Of a DNA stretch of 27,331 bases, positions 7,734-15,173 are shown piece by piece. This DNA is from JAKFWF01 sp041745515 (GTDB lineage: Bacteria; Pseudomonadota; Alphaproteobacteria; Rhizobiales; Hyphomicrobiaceae), in the NCBI GenBank assembly GCA_041745515.1, contig JBGTIU010000015.1, positions 1-27,331 of the forward strand, written 5' to 3'. The translations under genes and the position numbers were made by a program. Below the pieces are notes generated by a model. That model searched no databases. It saw nothing but the letters and a program-made list of their open reading frames with translations, and was not told where the DNA came from. The first letter of the stretch is position 1, and each line of letters opens with the position of its first letter.

Positions 7734-7970
7734 TTGCATTGGAACACGTGGGTTCGGCAGATTCACCGCTGGCTGTCGATTATCTTTACGGCAGTCGTCA
7801 GCGTCATCTTCATCGCGTTGGGAGCAGGCAAGCCACCCGCCGATTGGGTGTACTTCTTGCCGCTGTTTCCGCTTGCCTTGCTCATGCTCACTGGCCTGTA
7901 CATGTTCGTGTTGCCATATGCCGCCAGGTGGCGCAGCGGGCGCACCGGCGGACGGGAACAAGCACAATGA
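7734..7970 (+). CDS. Small two-helix membrane protein of the arsR operon
   Basis: The start is the TTG at 7734, chosen because GAGGAGG sits five bases upstream; no ATG in this frame gives a better fit. The 78-residue product has two hydrophobic segments (about residues 14-30 and 38-60) with a conserved-looking WVRQIHRWLSIIFT entry and a basic tail after VLPYAARWR. The Q-x-H-R-W pattern followed by a helix resembles the PepSY-associated transmembrane family. I recall similar small proteins downstream of ArsR/SRPBCC pairs but cannot name a function. It is probably co-transcribed with the SRPBCC gene and would place some of the operon's output in the inner membrane. It is easy to overlook because of its size and TTG start. 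Confidence 0.75.
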   Translation: MHWNTWVRQIHRWLSIIFTAVVSVIFIALGAGKPPADWVYFLPLFPLALLMLTGLYMFVLPYAARWRSGRTGGREQAQ

Positions 7971-7980
7971 TCGAAGCATT

Positions 7981-8003
7981 CGTGAATCAAAGCCTGAATC
8001 ACG
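7981..8003. terminator. Candidate hairpin between convergent genes
   Basis: The inverted repeat CGTGA-A-TCA, loop AAGCC, TGA-A-TCACG gives an eight-pair stem with one A/A mismatch. It lies between the plus-strand arsR operon end (7970) and the minus-strand yceI end (8028), where a bidirectional terminator is expected. There is no T-run, so this is a weak call. Confidence 0.35.
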
Positions 8004-8027
8004 CGTCAACCACTTTACAAACAGCGG

Positions 8028-8633
8028 CTACTCCTTCCTCAAAAACACCGCGTCGATGCCGATTTGGATCTCGTCCGACAGCAGCGGCACGCCTCGCTTC
8101 AATCCGAACTCGCTGCGCATGATCTGCGCGGTCGCGGTGAAGCCGGATACCCACTTCCCCTGATAGGTCGGATTGACGCCGGACAACGGATGCTCACCGG
8201 TGAAGTTCCACGTGGCGTTCAGCGTGACCGGCCGGGTTATCCCGTGAATCGTCAGATCGCCCCTGATCTCGCCGCTGCGTTCACCCGACTTGACGATGCT
8301 GTTGCTCTTGAATGTGATGCGCGGATGCGCGTTGGCTGCAAAAAAATCGGTCGAGCGTAGCGCGTCGTCGAGTTCCTTGGTGCCGGTCGACAGGCTCGCG
8401 GTCCTGATCGACAGCTCGATCGAGCCGGCTTCGGGGTCTGTTGGCGTGAAATCGAGCACGCCATCCATCTCGAGAAAGCGTCCCGACCTGCGAGATAATC
8501 CCAGGTGATCCCAGCTGAAGCGGATCTCAGTGTGCTGTTTGTCGAACACCCAGGTGTCGGCTGATGCGGTCTGCGCAAAAGACAGCGACACGGCGAGCAA
8601 AGCGGCTAACATGGAAGCGCGAAAAATGACCAT
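8028..8633 (-). CDS. YceI-family periplasmic protein
   Basis: YceI proteins are secreted lipocalin-like beta-barrels that bind a polyisoprenoid; E. coli YceI is induced by base and osmotic stress. From the ATG at 8633 the product is 201 residues with a standard signal peptide (MVIFRASMLAALLAVSLSF, cleavage expected after AQTASA). The mature part shows the family order: DTWVFDKQHTEIRFSWDHLG, GRFLEMDGVLDF, SIELSIRTASLSTGTKELDDALRSTDFF, HPRITFKS, GDLTIHGITRPVTLNATW, and a C-terminal EIQIGIDAVF strand. The longer open frame to 8705 is rejected because it runs into the SDR gene and hides the signal peptide. The start lies seven bases after the SDR stop, at the end of a minus-strand operon. Confidence 0.93.
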   Translation of the reverse strand: MVIFRASMLAALLAVSLSFAQTASADTWVFDKQHTEIRFSWDHLGLSRRSGRFLEMDGVLDFTPTDPEAGSIELSIRTASLSTGTKELDDALRSTDFFAANAHPRITFKSNSIVKSGERSGEIRGDLTIHGITRPVTLNATWNFTGEHPLSGVNPTYQGKWVSGFTATAQIMRSEFGLKRGVPLLSDEIQIGIDAVFLRKE

Positions 8634-8640
8634 CGGCGCC

Positions 8641-9396
8641 TTATAGCCCAGCCGCCATGCCGCCGTCGACCGCGAGCTCCGCGCCCGTGACAAAGCTGCT
8701 CTCATCCGAGGCGAAAAAAAGCGCGGCGTTGGCGACCTCCTCGGCGTTGCCGAACCGGCGCAGCGGGGTTTGATCGAGTAACGTTTTGGCGATTGCCGGA
8801 TTGCGCAGCACCCGGCCCGTCAATGCCGTTTCGATGAAACCCGGCGCCAGCGCATTGACCCTGATGCCGAATGCGGCGTACTCGACGGCCAGTGCCCGCG
8901 TCAACGCGGATACCGCTCCCTTGGTCGCCGCATACCCCGCCAGCTGGCGCAGTCCACGATGGCCCATGATCGACGCGAGATTGATGAGCGAGCCTTTGCC
9001 GGAGGCTTTCAGCAGCCCGAAGCCGTCGCGGGCGATGCGCACGACACCATCGAGATTGACCTCTCGGATCTGCGTCCAGTCCGCGTCCGACATGTGCCGG
9101 AAATCGCCGCGCACATTGAGGCCGGCATTGTTGACAAGAACGTCCAGGCGCCCGTGCGCCTGCTCGATCCTGCGGAAGGTCGAAACAATGTCCTGGCCCC
9201 GCGTCACATCGAGCGTGAGGGCCGTTGCTGTTTGGCCACGACCCTTGATGATGTCTGCCCCCGCCAAGGCCGCGCCGCCATCGATGTCGCTGACGTAGAC
9301 GTGTGCGCCTTTGGCCGCGAATACCTGCGCGATGGCAAGTCCAATTCCTGCGCCTGCCCCGGTGACCAGGGCGATCTTGTTTTCCAGTCTCTGCAT
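8641..9396 (-). CDS. Short-chain dehydrogenase/reductase (SDR), NAD(P)-dependent
   Basis: This is a classical SDR of 251 residues. The Rossmann nucleotide loop is TGAGAGIG (about residues 13-20), NNAG is at about 90-93, and the catalytic residues are the Ser of NLASIMG and the Tyr and Lys of GYAATKGA (YxxxK). The ending RFGNAEEVANAALFFASDESSFVTGAELAVDGG is typical of FabG-like SDRs. Asp at the end of the second strand (VSDIDGG) favours NAD(H) over NADP(H). The ATG lies three bases after the gor stop, and yceI starts seven bases after its own stop, so it is part of the rpiA-gor operon. The substrate is unknown; I see no reason to call it the fatty-acid FabG. Confidence 0.93.
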   Translation of the reverse strand: MQRLENKIALVTGAGAGIGLAIAQVFAAKGAHVYVSDIDGGAALAGADIIKGRGQTATALTLDVTRGQDIVSTFRRIEQAHGRLDVLVNNAGLNVRGDFRHMSDADWTQIREVNLDGVVRIARDGFGLLKASGKGSLINLASIMGHRGLRQLAGYAATKGAVSALTRALAVEYAAFGIRVNALAPGFIETALTGRVLRNPAIAKTLLDQTPLRRFGNAEEVANAALFFASDESSFVTGAELAVDGGMAAGL

Positions 9397-9399
9397 GCG

Positions 9400-10776
9400 T
9401 CAGGATCCGTTCGGAGGTGTACATTTCTCGCGCATGGTGACGAGTTCCTCGGCGGCGCTCGGGTGCAGCGCCACCGTGGCGTCGAAATCGGCCTTGGTGG
9501 CACGGAGCTTGAGCGCAATGGCCGCCATCTGCACGATTTCGCCGGCGTCGGGACCGAGCACATGCACGCCCGCCACACGTCCGCTGCCCCGATCGACGAC
9601 GAGCTTCATGATTGTGCGGTCGCCCGCACCTGACAAGGTCGCCTTCATCGGCCGGAAGTTCGACTTGTAGGTATCGATAGCCATACCATTCGAACGTGCA
9701 TCGGCCTCGCTCACCCCTACTGTCCCTATCTCCGGTGTCGAGAACACCGCGGTTGGAATCGAGGTGTAGTCGACCTTGGTCGGCTTGTCGCCAAACACCG
9801 TGTCGGCGAACGCTTGCCCCTCGCGAATGGCAATTGGCGTCAGATTCACCCGATCGGTCACGTCGCCGACGGCATAAATATTGGCGACGTTGGTCTGGGA
9901 AAAGGCATCGACTGCGATCTCGCCTTGACTGCCGACTTGAACGCCCGCTGCTTGGAGCCCGAGAGTCGTCGTATTGGGGCTGCGCCCGATGGCAAACATT
10001 ACCGCATCGGTTTCGAGAAGCTCCCCTGACTTGGAATGCAGCCGCAGCGTCGCGCCGCTTTTCTCGATCCTGGAAAGTGCTCTGCCAGTGACAATCTTGA
10101 CCCCGCGCCTCTTATAGGCCTCGGTCAGTCCGTCCCGCAGGTCGTCGTCGAATCCGCGCAGAATTTTCTCGCCGCGATAAAGCAACGTCGTGTCGACACC
10201 CAGGCCGTGGAAGATGCCGGCGAATTCGACGGCGATGTAGCCGCCGCCGCAAACCACGATACGCTTTGGCAATTGTTCGAGATGAAACGCTTCATTCGAG
10301 GTTATAGCGTGCTCGATGCCTGCGACGGTCATGTCGAGACGTGGCCGTCCACCTGTGGCGACCAGAATATGAGCAGCCGACACGCTGCGGTTTTCGCTAA
10401 GCAACCGGATCGTGTGCGGCCCCTCGAGCACCGCGCGCGTCTTAAAGGTGGTCACCTTCGCGCGGGCCAAGTTTGCGGCATAGGCACCCTCCAGACGGGC
10501 AATTTCCTTGTCCTTGTTGGCAATCAGAGTTCGCCAGTCGAACGATGGCGTATCAACCGTCCAGCCAAACCCAGCCGCCTCTTCGAACTCGTCGGCAAAA
10601 CGGCTCGCGTACACCAACAGCTTCTTCGGCACGCAACCGCGGATGACGCATGTGCCACCGATCCGGTACTCCTCCGCGACGGCGACCCTGGCACCATGAC
10701 CGGCCGCAATCCGAGCGGCACGCACGCCTCCCGAGCCGGCCCCGATCACGAACAGGTCGTAGTCGAATGCGGTCAT
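9400..10776 (-). CDS. gor: Glutathione-disulfide reductase
   Basis: This FAD flavoenzyme reduces glutathione disulfide with NADPH. From the ATG at 10776 it has 458 residues. The FAD loop is VIGAGSGG (residues 10-17) and the redox-active disulfide is in GGTCVIRGCVPKK (Cys43 and Cys48). The NAD(P) loop is VCGGGYIAVEFA, the second FAD motif is IYAVGDVTDR, and the dimer-interface catalytic His-Glu pair lies in LHPSAAEELVTMR near the C-terminus. The open frame runs back to 10812, but the extra codons overlap the preceding DUF2059 stop and lack family similarity. It lies between the DUF2059 gene (25 bases upstream) and the SDR. Glutathione rather than trypanothione or mycothione fits the Gram-negative context; the class is firm. 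Confidence 0.94.
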   Translation of the reverse strand: MTAFDYDLFVIGAGSGGVRAARIAAGHGARVAVAEEYRIGGTCVIRGCVPKKLLVYASRFADEFEEAAGFGWTVDTPSFDWRTLIANKDKEIARLEGAYAANLARAKVTTFKTRAVLEGPHTIRLLSENRSVSAAHILVATGGRPRLDMTVAGIEHAITSNEAFHLEQLPKRIVVCGGGYIAVEFAGIFHGLGVDTTLLYRGEKILRGFDDDLRDGLTEAYKRRGVKIVTGRALSRIEKSGATLRLHSKSGELLETDAVMFAIGRSPNTTTLGLQAAGVQVGSQGEIAVDAFSQTNVANIYAVGDVTDRVNLTPIAIREGQAFADTVFGDKPTKVDYTSIPTAVFSTPEIGTVGVSEADARSNGMAIDTYKSNFRPMKATLSGAGDRTIMKLVVDRGSGRVAGVHVLGPDAGEIVQMAAIALKLRATKADFDATVALHPSAAEELVTMREKCTPPNGS

Positions 10777-10801
10777 CGTCTGGACGGTCCCCAAGCAGAG
10801 A

Positions 10802-11311
10802 TCACAGATCAATTCCGCGTTTCTTCAGCTCCTTGCGCATCTCTGCCTCGACCTCCTGTCCGATGCGCTGACCCCACGACATGCCGAGTTGCATCGAGCG
10901 CTGGAGAATGCCCGGTTGCGTGGTGATCAGTTTTTGTCCGATCGGCGTCTTGTAGAATGCGCCGATCTCGGTCAGCTCCTGAACGGTGAATTTTTCGGCG
11001 TAGAGCGGTGCGACCATATCGATAGCTTCGTGCTTGCGATCAACAAATTTCGACACCAGAGAGCTTATTACTTCGTCGATCTCTTTGGCTTTCGAGGGAG
11101 CCTGCTGTTTGAAAACCTGACCCAGCCCCTGGCTCATGGTGTTGATCGCAACCTCGAACTGTTTGTCGGACCCCATCGCGATCAGCAGCTCCCTTGCTGC
11201 GGCTACGGCCGTCGGATCGGCCGATGGCCCGGGCTGCTGGGCTCCGGCCGGCCCGACTGCGAGTAGCAGGATCAGCGAGGCAGCCAGAACTCGCGTCCAA
11301 ATCGAGGGCAT
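10802..11311 (-). CDS. Secreted DUF2059 protein
   Basis: The product has 169 residues with an N-terminal signal peptide (MPSIWTRVLAASLILLLAVG, cleavage likely after GAQ). The mature helical part carries the DUF2059 pattern: AAARELLIAMGSDKQFEVAINTM, then MVAPLYAEKFTVQELTEIGAFYKTPIGQKLITTQPGI. No enzymatic residues are evident and the function of the family is not established. It lies between rpiA (29 bases upstream) and gor (25 bases downstream) on the same strand. I recall this order from other Hyphomicrobiales. Periplasmic location is inferred from the signal peptide. Confidence 0.88.
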   Translation of the reverse strand: MPSIWTRVLAASLILLLAVGPAGAQQPGPSADPTAVAAARELLIAMGSDKQFEVAINTMSQGLGQVFKQQAPSKAKEIDEVISSLVSKFVDRKHEAIDMVAPLYAEKFTVQELTEIGAFYKTPIGQKLITTQPGILQRSMQLGMSWGQRIGQEVEAEMRKELKKRGIDL

Positions 11312-11340
11312 CGTCGTGCCTCCAGCGAATTAGCTCCGGA

Positions 11341-12063
11341 TTATTCGTCGTAGTTGGCTTCAATTACCTCGATGCCATTCGGGCCGGCGATGATGGCCGC
11401 GTCGGCCAGCCCGAGGAACAAGCCATGCTCGACTACCCCGGGGATCAGCCGCAGCCCTTGCGCCAGAACATCCGGTTCGAGAATACGGCTGAGATGCAGA
11501 TCAAGGATCACGTTGCCGCCATCCGTAAAGAAAGGCTTGCCGTCAGGCATCGTGCGCAGATGAATGTCGCCCGAGCAACTGGCATCGGACGCCATCATTT
11601 CAACCATCTTGGCCGTTGCCTTGAAACCGAACCGAATGATCTCGACGGGCAACGGAAATTTGCCGAGCATCTCGACTTTTTTTGAGGCGTCCGCAATCAC
11701 GATCATGCGATCGGATGCAGTTGCCACGATCTTCTCGCGCAGCAGCGCCCCGCCGCCGCCCTTGATCAATCGCAAATCGCCGTCGATCTCGTCCGCGCCG
11801 TCTACGACGAGATCCAGAAACGGTTCGTCGTCCAACGTCGTCAGGCGGATGCTGAGGCGGCGCGCCTGCGCTTCCGTCGCCTCGGAAGTCGGGACACAGG
11901 TCACGTCGAGCCCCTCGCGGACGCGCGCTCCCAGCAGCTCTACGAACTTGGCCGCTGTCGAACCGGTGCCGAGACCAAGCTTCATGCCCGGTTCGATGAA
12001 TTTCAGCGCCCGCTCGGCGGCCTGCATTTTGTAGTCCGGCAGCTTCGGTGCGGCGCGCGTCAT
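11341..12063 (-). CDS. rpiA: Ribose-5-phosphate isomerase A
   Basis: RpiA interconverts ribose-5-phosphate and ribulose-5-phosphate in the pentose phosphate pathway. The product is 240 residues, slightly longer than the 219 of E. coli. The family blocks are in order: GLGTGSTAAKFVELL (phosphate-binding loop), CVPTSEATEAQARRL, VDGADEIDGDLRLIKGGGGALLREKIVA (catalytic Asp and Glu with the glycine loop), IVIADASKKVEMLG, LPVEIIRFG, FFTDGGNVILDL and IPGVVEHGLFLGLADAAIIAG. It is the first gene of the minus-strand run rpiA, DUF2059, gor, SDR, yceI. The 118 bases upstream (12064-12181) hold no gene and presumably its promoter. Co-transcription with gor would link NADPH-generating sugar flow with NADPH-using thiol reduction, but that is inference. 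Confidence 0.97.
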   Translation of the reverse strand: MTRAAPKLPDYKMQAAERALKFIEPGMKLGLGTGSTAAKFVELLGARVREGLDVTCVPTSEATEAQARRLSIRLTTLDDEPFLDLVVDGADEIDGDLRLIKGGGGALLREKIVATASDRMIVIADASKKVEMLGKFPLPVEIIRFGFKATAKMVEMMASDASCSGDIHLRTMPDGKPFFTDGGNVILDLHLSRILEPDVLAQGLRLIPGVVEHGLFLGLADAAIIAGPNGIEVIEANYDE

Positions 12064-12181
12064 GGCCTCACGCCGCCACCGTGCTTTACGCTCATACGCG
12101 TCATCACCCGCTGATCTCCCGTGTGCCCGACGTTCTTTTGCCCACAGGACTGTCTACGGCCCGGGCGGAGCAGTAGCAAGC

Positions 12182-13402
12182 TCATCCCTGGCGCGTCGCG
12201 GAAATGTGCTCCGGCCGCACTCCCATGCCGATGAGGCGCGCTGGCAACCGCCTCAACCCCGGGGTTGCCGCGATCAGTCGCAGCATCAGTGGCGGGCGAA
12301 GTTTGCCTTTCTCGACAAGAGTGGTCGCTATGACGTTATCTTGAATGAGCAGTTGCAGGCGCTGCGTCACCCGCGTCGGCCACGCGCGCCGGCGTTGCAC
12401 GGCCTCGAGGTGGGCATCGAGGGCGTGGCCGGCGCGCAGTGGGTTGCCAAGCTCATTGGCGGCAGCCACAGCATCCTGCACAGCCAGGTTGACCCCGACG
12501 CCACCTACAGGCGACATGGCGTGAGCGGCATCGCCGATGCACAGGATGCCCGGCAGCCACCACTTCCGGAGCCGGTTGACTTGTACGGCAAGCAGTCGCA
12601 CTTGCTCCCAATCGTTGATCTCGTCGGCACGGGAAGGGTCTAATGGCAGCAGTGGTCGCAGGCTGTCTCTGAACGAGACGAGCCCGGCACCGCGCACCTG
12701 CTTGTTCGCCCCTTTCGGGATCACGAACGCGCACTGCCAATAGTCGCCGCGATTGAGCATGATGAAGATATGGCCGGCATCGAACCGCGCTTGCGTCTGA
12801 TCGGTGTCACCGGGTTGCCGCGACAGCCGGAACCACAGGACATCCATCGGAGCTCCGAAATCCTCAACAGGTAGTCGAGAGCTCTTACGGAGCTCAGAGT
12901 CCCGGCCATCGGCGGCAACCGTCAACGCCGCATGAATCTCAATCGGGCCGTCCGGGCCGATAGCGACTACGCCGCCGATGCGACCTTCTTTCTGGACGAG
13001 GGCTGTCGCCTCGGTTTTCATGAAGAGCCGGAAATTCGGATAGGCGCGTGCTTGCCTAGTCAGAAAATCGAGAAAGTCCCACTGCGGCATCATGGCGATG
13101 AAGGGCGCGCGAACCGGCAACTGCGAGAAATCAGCCAGAGGCAACCGCTCGGTGCCGAATTGGGCTGTGAAGACCGGCACGCGCTGGTGCGGCAGTTTCA
13201 AGAACTCATCCAACAGCCCTAGCTCGTGCATGATTTGCATAGTCGAAGGGTGGATGGTGTCGCCGCGAAAATCGCGCAGAAAATCGGCATGCTTTTCGAG
13301 CACAATGACGTCCACGCCGGCACGCGCCAGCAGCAGACCCAGCATCAGTCCGGCAGGTCCTCCCCCGGCGATGCAGCAGGTCGTTTGGATCGTCTTCGCC
13401 AT
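12182..13402 (-). CDS. FAD-dependent monooxygenase (PHBH/group A fold)
   Basis: This 406-residue flavoprotein has the p-hydroxybenzoate hydroxylase fold. The dinucleotide loop CIAGGGPAGLMLG is at about residues 9-21, the second-strand Glu is in VIVLEKH, and the DG motif is in TVAADGRDS. The FAD ribityl/pyrophosphate motif is CIGDAAHAMSPVGGVGVNLAVQDA, near residue 300. Such enzymes use NAD(P)H and oxygen to hydroxylate aromatic or polyketide-like substrates. The C-terminus (LRLIAATPGLRRLPARLIGMGVRPEHI) is typical of a UbiH/UbiI-like or tetracycline-hydroxylase-like subgroup, but no substrate can be given. It is a single gene on the minus strand. Its start lies 27 bases from a long inverted repeat (13430-13507), which therefore falls in its promoter or leader. 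Confidence 0.92.
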   Translation of the reverse strand: MAKTIQTTCCIAGGGPAGLMLGLLLARAGVDVIVLEKHADFLRDFRGDTIHPSTMQIMHELGLLDEFLKLPHQRVPVFTAQFGTERLPLADFSQLPVRAPFIAMMPQWDFLDFLTRQARAYPNFRLFMKTEATALVQKEGRIGGVVAIGPDGPIEIHAALTVAADGRDSELRKSSRLPVEDFGAPMDVLWFRLSRQPGDTDQTQARFDAGHIFIMLNRGDYWQCAFVIPKGANKQVRGAGLVSFRDSLRPLLPLDPSRADEINDWEQVRLLAVQVNRLRKWWLPGILCIGDAAHAMSPVGGVGVNLAVQDAVAAANELGNPLRAGHALDAHLEAVQRRRAWPTRVTQRLQLLIQDNVIATTLVEKGKLRPPLMLRLIAATPGLRRLPARLIGMGVRPEHISATRQG

Positions 13403-13429
13403 GACTTCGCCTTGTCGCTCGACACGACC

Positions 13430-13507
13430 CTAGTGTGATGATCGAGAAGTCCGCTTCATACTTGCGGCTAAGCTGGTGGGCGAACTTCTCGATCTGAATC
13501 ACACTAG
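13430..13507. repeat. CTAG-ended inverted repeat, element 1
   Basis: The left arm (13430-13454) and right arm (13480-13507) are reverse complements apart from one mismatch and a three-base TCA bulge in the right arm. Both ends read CTAGTGTGAT, and the inner arm reads GATCGAGAAGT. The loop is about 25 bases. As RNA this would form a hairpin with about 25 pairs. It shares design and core bases with element 2, twelve bases away, so it looks like a member of a dispersed palindromic (REP- or MITE-like) family. No transposase is near. Confidence 0.85.
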
Positions 13508-13519
13508 AATCAATGCCTG

Positions 13520-13596
13520 CTAGTGTCCTTGTCGATCGCGAAGTTCGTGCAGAGTGCGCGGAAAGAATGAGACGAACTTCGCGATCGGGACACTAG
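13520..13596. repeat. CTAG-ended inverted repeat, element 2
   Basis: The left arm begins CTAGTGTCC, has a four-base TTGT bulge, then continues CGATCGCGAAGTTCGT to 13549. The right arm (13572-13596) is its exact reverse complement without the bulge and ends GGACACTAG. The loop is about 22 bases. Compared with element 1 the ends agree (CTAGTGT) and the inner arm agrees (GATCG-n-GAAGT-y-CG). Differing bases are changed on both arms, so pairing is kept. Confidence 0.85.
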
Positions 13597-13722
13597 AGGA
13601 GGTTTACTTCCCCTAATACTTCCCGTGCCCAGCCTTGTCTGCTGCCCCCACCCGCCGCTTGACCGCCGCGACCTTTACTGGAATGCCTCTCGTTCGCCGC
13701 CCATGCCTGTCAGGATATCTCC

Positions 13723-14133
13723 ATGTACGCTGTCGAGGTCCGTGATCGCATCATGATCGCCCATTCCCTGCCCGATCCGTTCTTCGGACCGGCGCAACAG
13801 ATGCACGGCGCGACATTCGTGGTCGATGTAGCCTTCTTTCGGCTAGAGCTGACCCGTCAGAACGTGGTCGTCGATATCGGCGCGGCGCTGTCAGTGCTCA
13901 ACAAGACGTTGAAGCCGCTGAACTATAAAAACCTCGACACGGTGCTTGAATTCAACGGCCATCTCACGACAACCGAATTTCTTTGCAAGTACGTGTTCGA
14001 TGCCATGGCCGCGGCCGCGAGGGATGGCGCACTTGGCGCCGACGGACAGGGCCTGTCGAAGATCCGCGTGACGCTGCACGAAACCGACCTTGCGCGCGCG
14101 ATGTTCGAGGGACCAGTAGGCGCCGCCGCATGA
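13723..14133 (+). CDS. 6-pyruvoyl-tetrahydropterin synthase / QueD-like protein, divergent active site
   Basis: This 136-residue protein has the length and block order of the PTPS/QueD family (tunnelling fold), which converts dihydroneopterin triphosphate to a 6-substituted tetrahydropterin. Recognisable parts are IMIAHSLPDPFFG (first zinc His, H14), MHGATFVVDVAF (normally HGHxY; here H28-G-A30, so the third zinc ligand is missing), VVDIGAALSVLNKTLKPLNYKNLD (normally DF..LK and LDH..LN; here LDT) and TTTEFLCKYVFDAM (the PT.E.LA helix). VRVTLHETDLA retains the pterin-anchoring Glu (E120). The catalytic Cys between H14 and H28 is also absent. The start follows AGGA by seven bases. The stop overlaps the ATG of the glycosyltransferase gene. 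Altered or lost synthase chemistry is likely; pterin binding may remain. Confidence 0.85.
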   Translation: MYAVEVRDRIMIAHSLPDPFFGPAQQMHGATFVVDVAFFRLELTRQNVVVDIGAALSVLNKTLKPLNYKNLDTVLEFNGHLTTTEFLCKYVFDAMAAAARDGALGADGQGLSKIRVTLHETDLARAMFEGPVGAAA

Positions 14134-15173
14134 GCCGAGCAGCTTTTGCCATTCCGGGCGACATCGATCAGCCGACGGGAGGTTATGCCTACGATCGTCG
14201 TCTCCTGGCGTTGCTGCCGGGGATGGGCATTGACGTCGAGCATGTCCCGTTGCCCCGCGCTTTCCCGCGCCCGAGCGGCATGGACTTGCGCACGGCCGCG
14301 CAAGCCCTCGCCGGTGTGGATGCCAGCACGGTGCTGCTGATCGATGGGTTGGCTTATGGCGCGTTCTCGACGGCGACGCTTGCGGCCATTCCGCACAGAA
14401 TTGTCGCGCTGGTACACCATCCGCTGGCTTTCGAAACAGGCATCGGGCCGGATCGCGCAGCGGCACTGCTGGCAAGCGAAACCCAGGCTCTCGGGCGCTC
14501 CAACCACATTATCGTCACGAGCAGCATGACGGCTCAGCTGCTGCGAACAAATTTACAGGTGCCTGCCGCGAAAATAACAGTTGCCGAGCCAGGGACCGAC
14601 CCGGCCAGCCGGGCCGTTGGCTCGGACGGAACCTTGTCCTTGCTGGCAGTCGGATCGATTGTCCCCCGCAAGGGCTTCACGGTGCTGGTCGAAGCGCTGG
14701 CCGACCTCAACCAGCATGACTGGCGGCTGACCATCGCCGGCGCGGCGAGCGATCACGACGAACTTGCGCGCTTGGAATTGGCCATTGCAGCTGCCGGGCT
14801 TGCCGGCCGCGTGAGTTTCGCCGGGGCAGTGGACGCTGTCGCGCTGGACCGCCTTTATGCTCAGGCCGACGTGTTTGTCATGTCATCGCTGTTCGAGGGC
14901 TACGGCATGGCGCTTGCCGAGGCCATGGCACGCGGCTTGCCGATTGTCTGCACCACCGGCGGCGCCGCTCTGGAGACCGTGCCGGATGCTGCCGCCGTCA
15001 AGGTGCCACCAGGTAACACAGATGCGTTGCGGACGGCGCTTCGACGCGTCATCAAAACCCCGGCACTGCGCCTCGAACTTGCGGACGCTGCCTGGGCAGC
15101 CGGGCAGGCATTGCCGCGCTGGGAGGACACCGCCCGCATTGTTGCAACCGTGCTCGAGGACGTTGCGCGATGA
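14130..15173 (+). CDS. Family GT4 glycosyltransferase
   Basis: This 347-residue GT-B glycosyltransferase starts at the ATG that overlaps the preceding stop (ATGA). The N-terminal acceptor domain is short and begins FAIPGDIDQPTGGYAYDRRLL, which has the GG loop common in GT4 enzymes. The C-terminal donor domain has LLAVGSIVPRKGFTVLVEAL (the GR..xKG-type phosphate-binding strand), then VSFAGAVDAVALDRLYAQADVFVMSS. The E-x7-E motif is EGYGMALAEAMARGLPIV, which binds the nucleotide-sugar ribose and diphosphate. There is no transmembrane segment. Its tight coupling to a PTPS-like gene and a methyltransferase gene suggests that the acceptor is a small molecule rather than a polysaccharide, possibly a pterin, as in cyanobacterial pteridine glucosyltransferases. 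That is an inference from context. Confidence 0.92.
   Translation: MSRAAFAIPGDIDQPTGGYAYDRRLLALLPGMGIDVEHVPLPRAFPRPSGMDLRTAAQALAGVDASTVLLIDGLAYGAFSTATLAAIPHRIVALVHHPLAFETGIGPDRAAALLASETQALGRSNHIIVTSSMTAQLLRTNLQVPAAKITVAEPGTDPASRAVGSDGTLSLLAVGSIVPRKGFTVLVEALADLNQHDWRLTIAGAASDHDELARLELAIAAAGLAGRVSFAGAVDAVALDRLYAQADVFVMSSLFEGYGMALAEAMARGLPIVCTTGGAALETVPDAAAVKVPPGNTDALRTALRRVIKTPALRLELADAAWAAGQALPRWEDTARIVATVLEDVAR

Larger units (their letters stand above)
13403..13722. other. 320-base gap between divergent genes with two hairpin repeats
   Basis: No gene is visible between the monooxygenase start (minus strand) and the PTPS-like gene (plus strand). The gap holds two long inverted repeats (13430-13507 and 13520-13596), described separately. 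The remaining 126 bases up to 13722 include AGGA at 13712-13715, which serves as the ribosome-binding site of the PTPS-like gene. I find no convincing promoter boxes, although promoters for both flanking genes must lie here or nearby. Confidence 0.7.

Noticed and set aside
13403..13722. Insertion sequence in the repeat-bearing gap
   Set aside because: There is no room for a transposase and no open frame; the inverted repeats are short hairpin elements.
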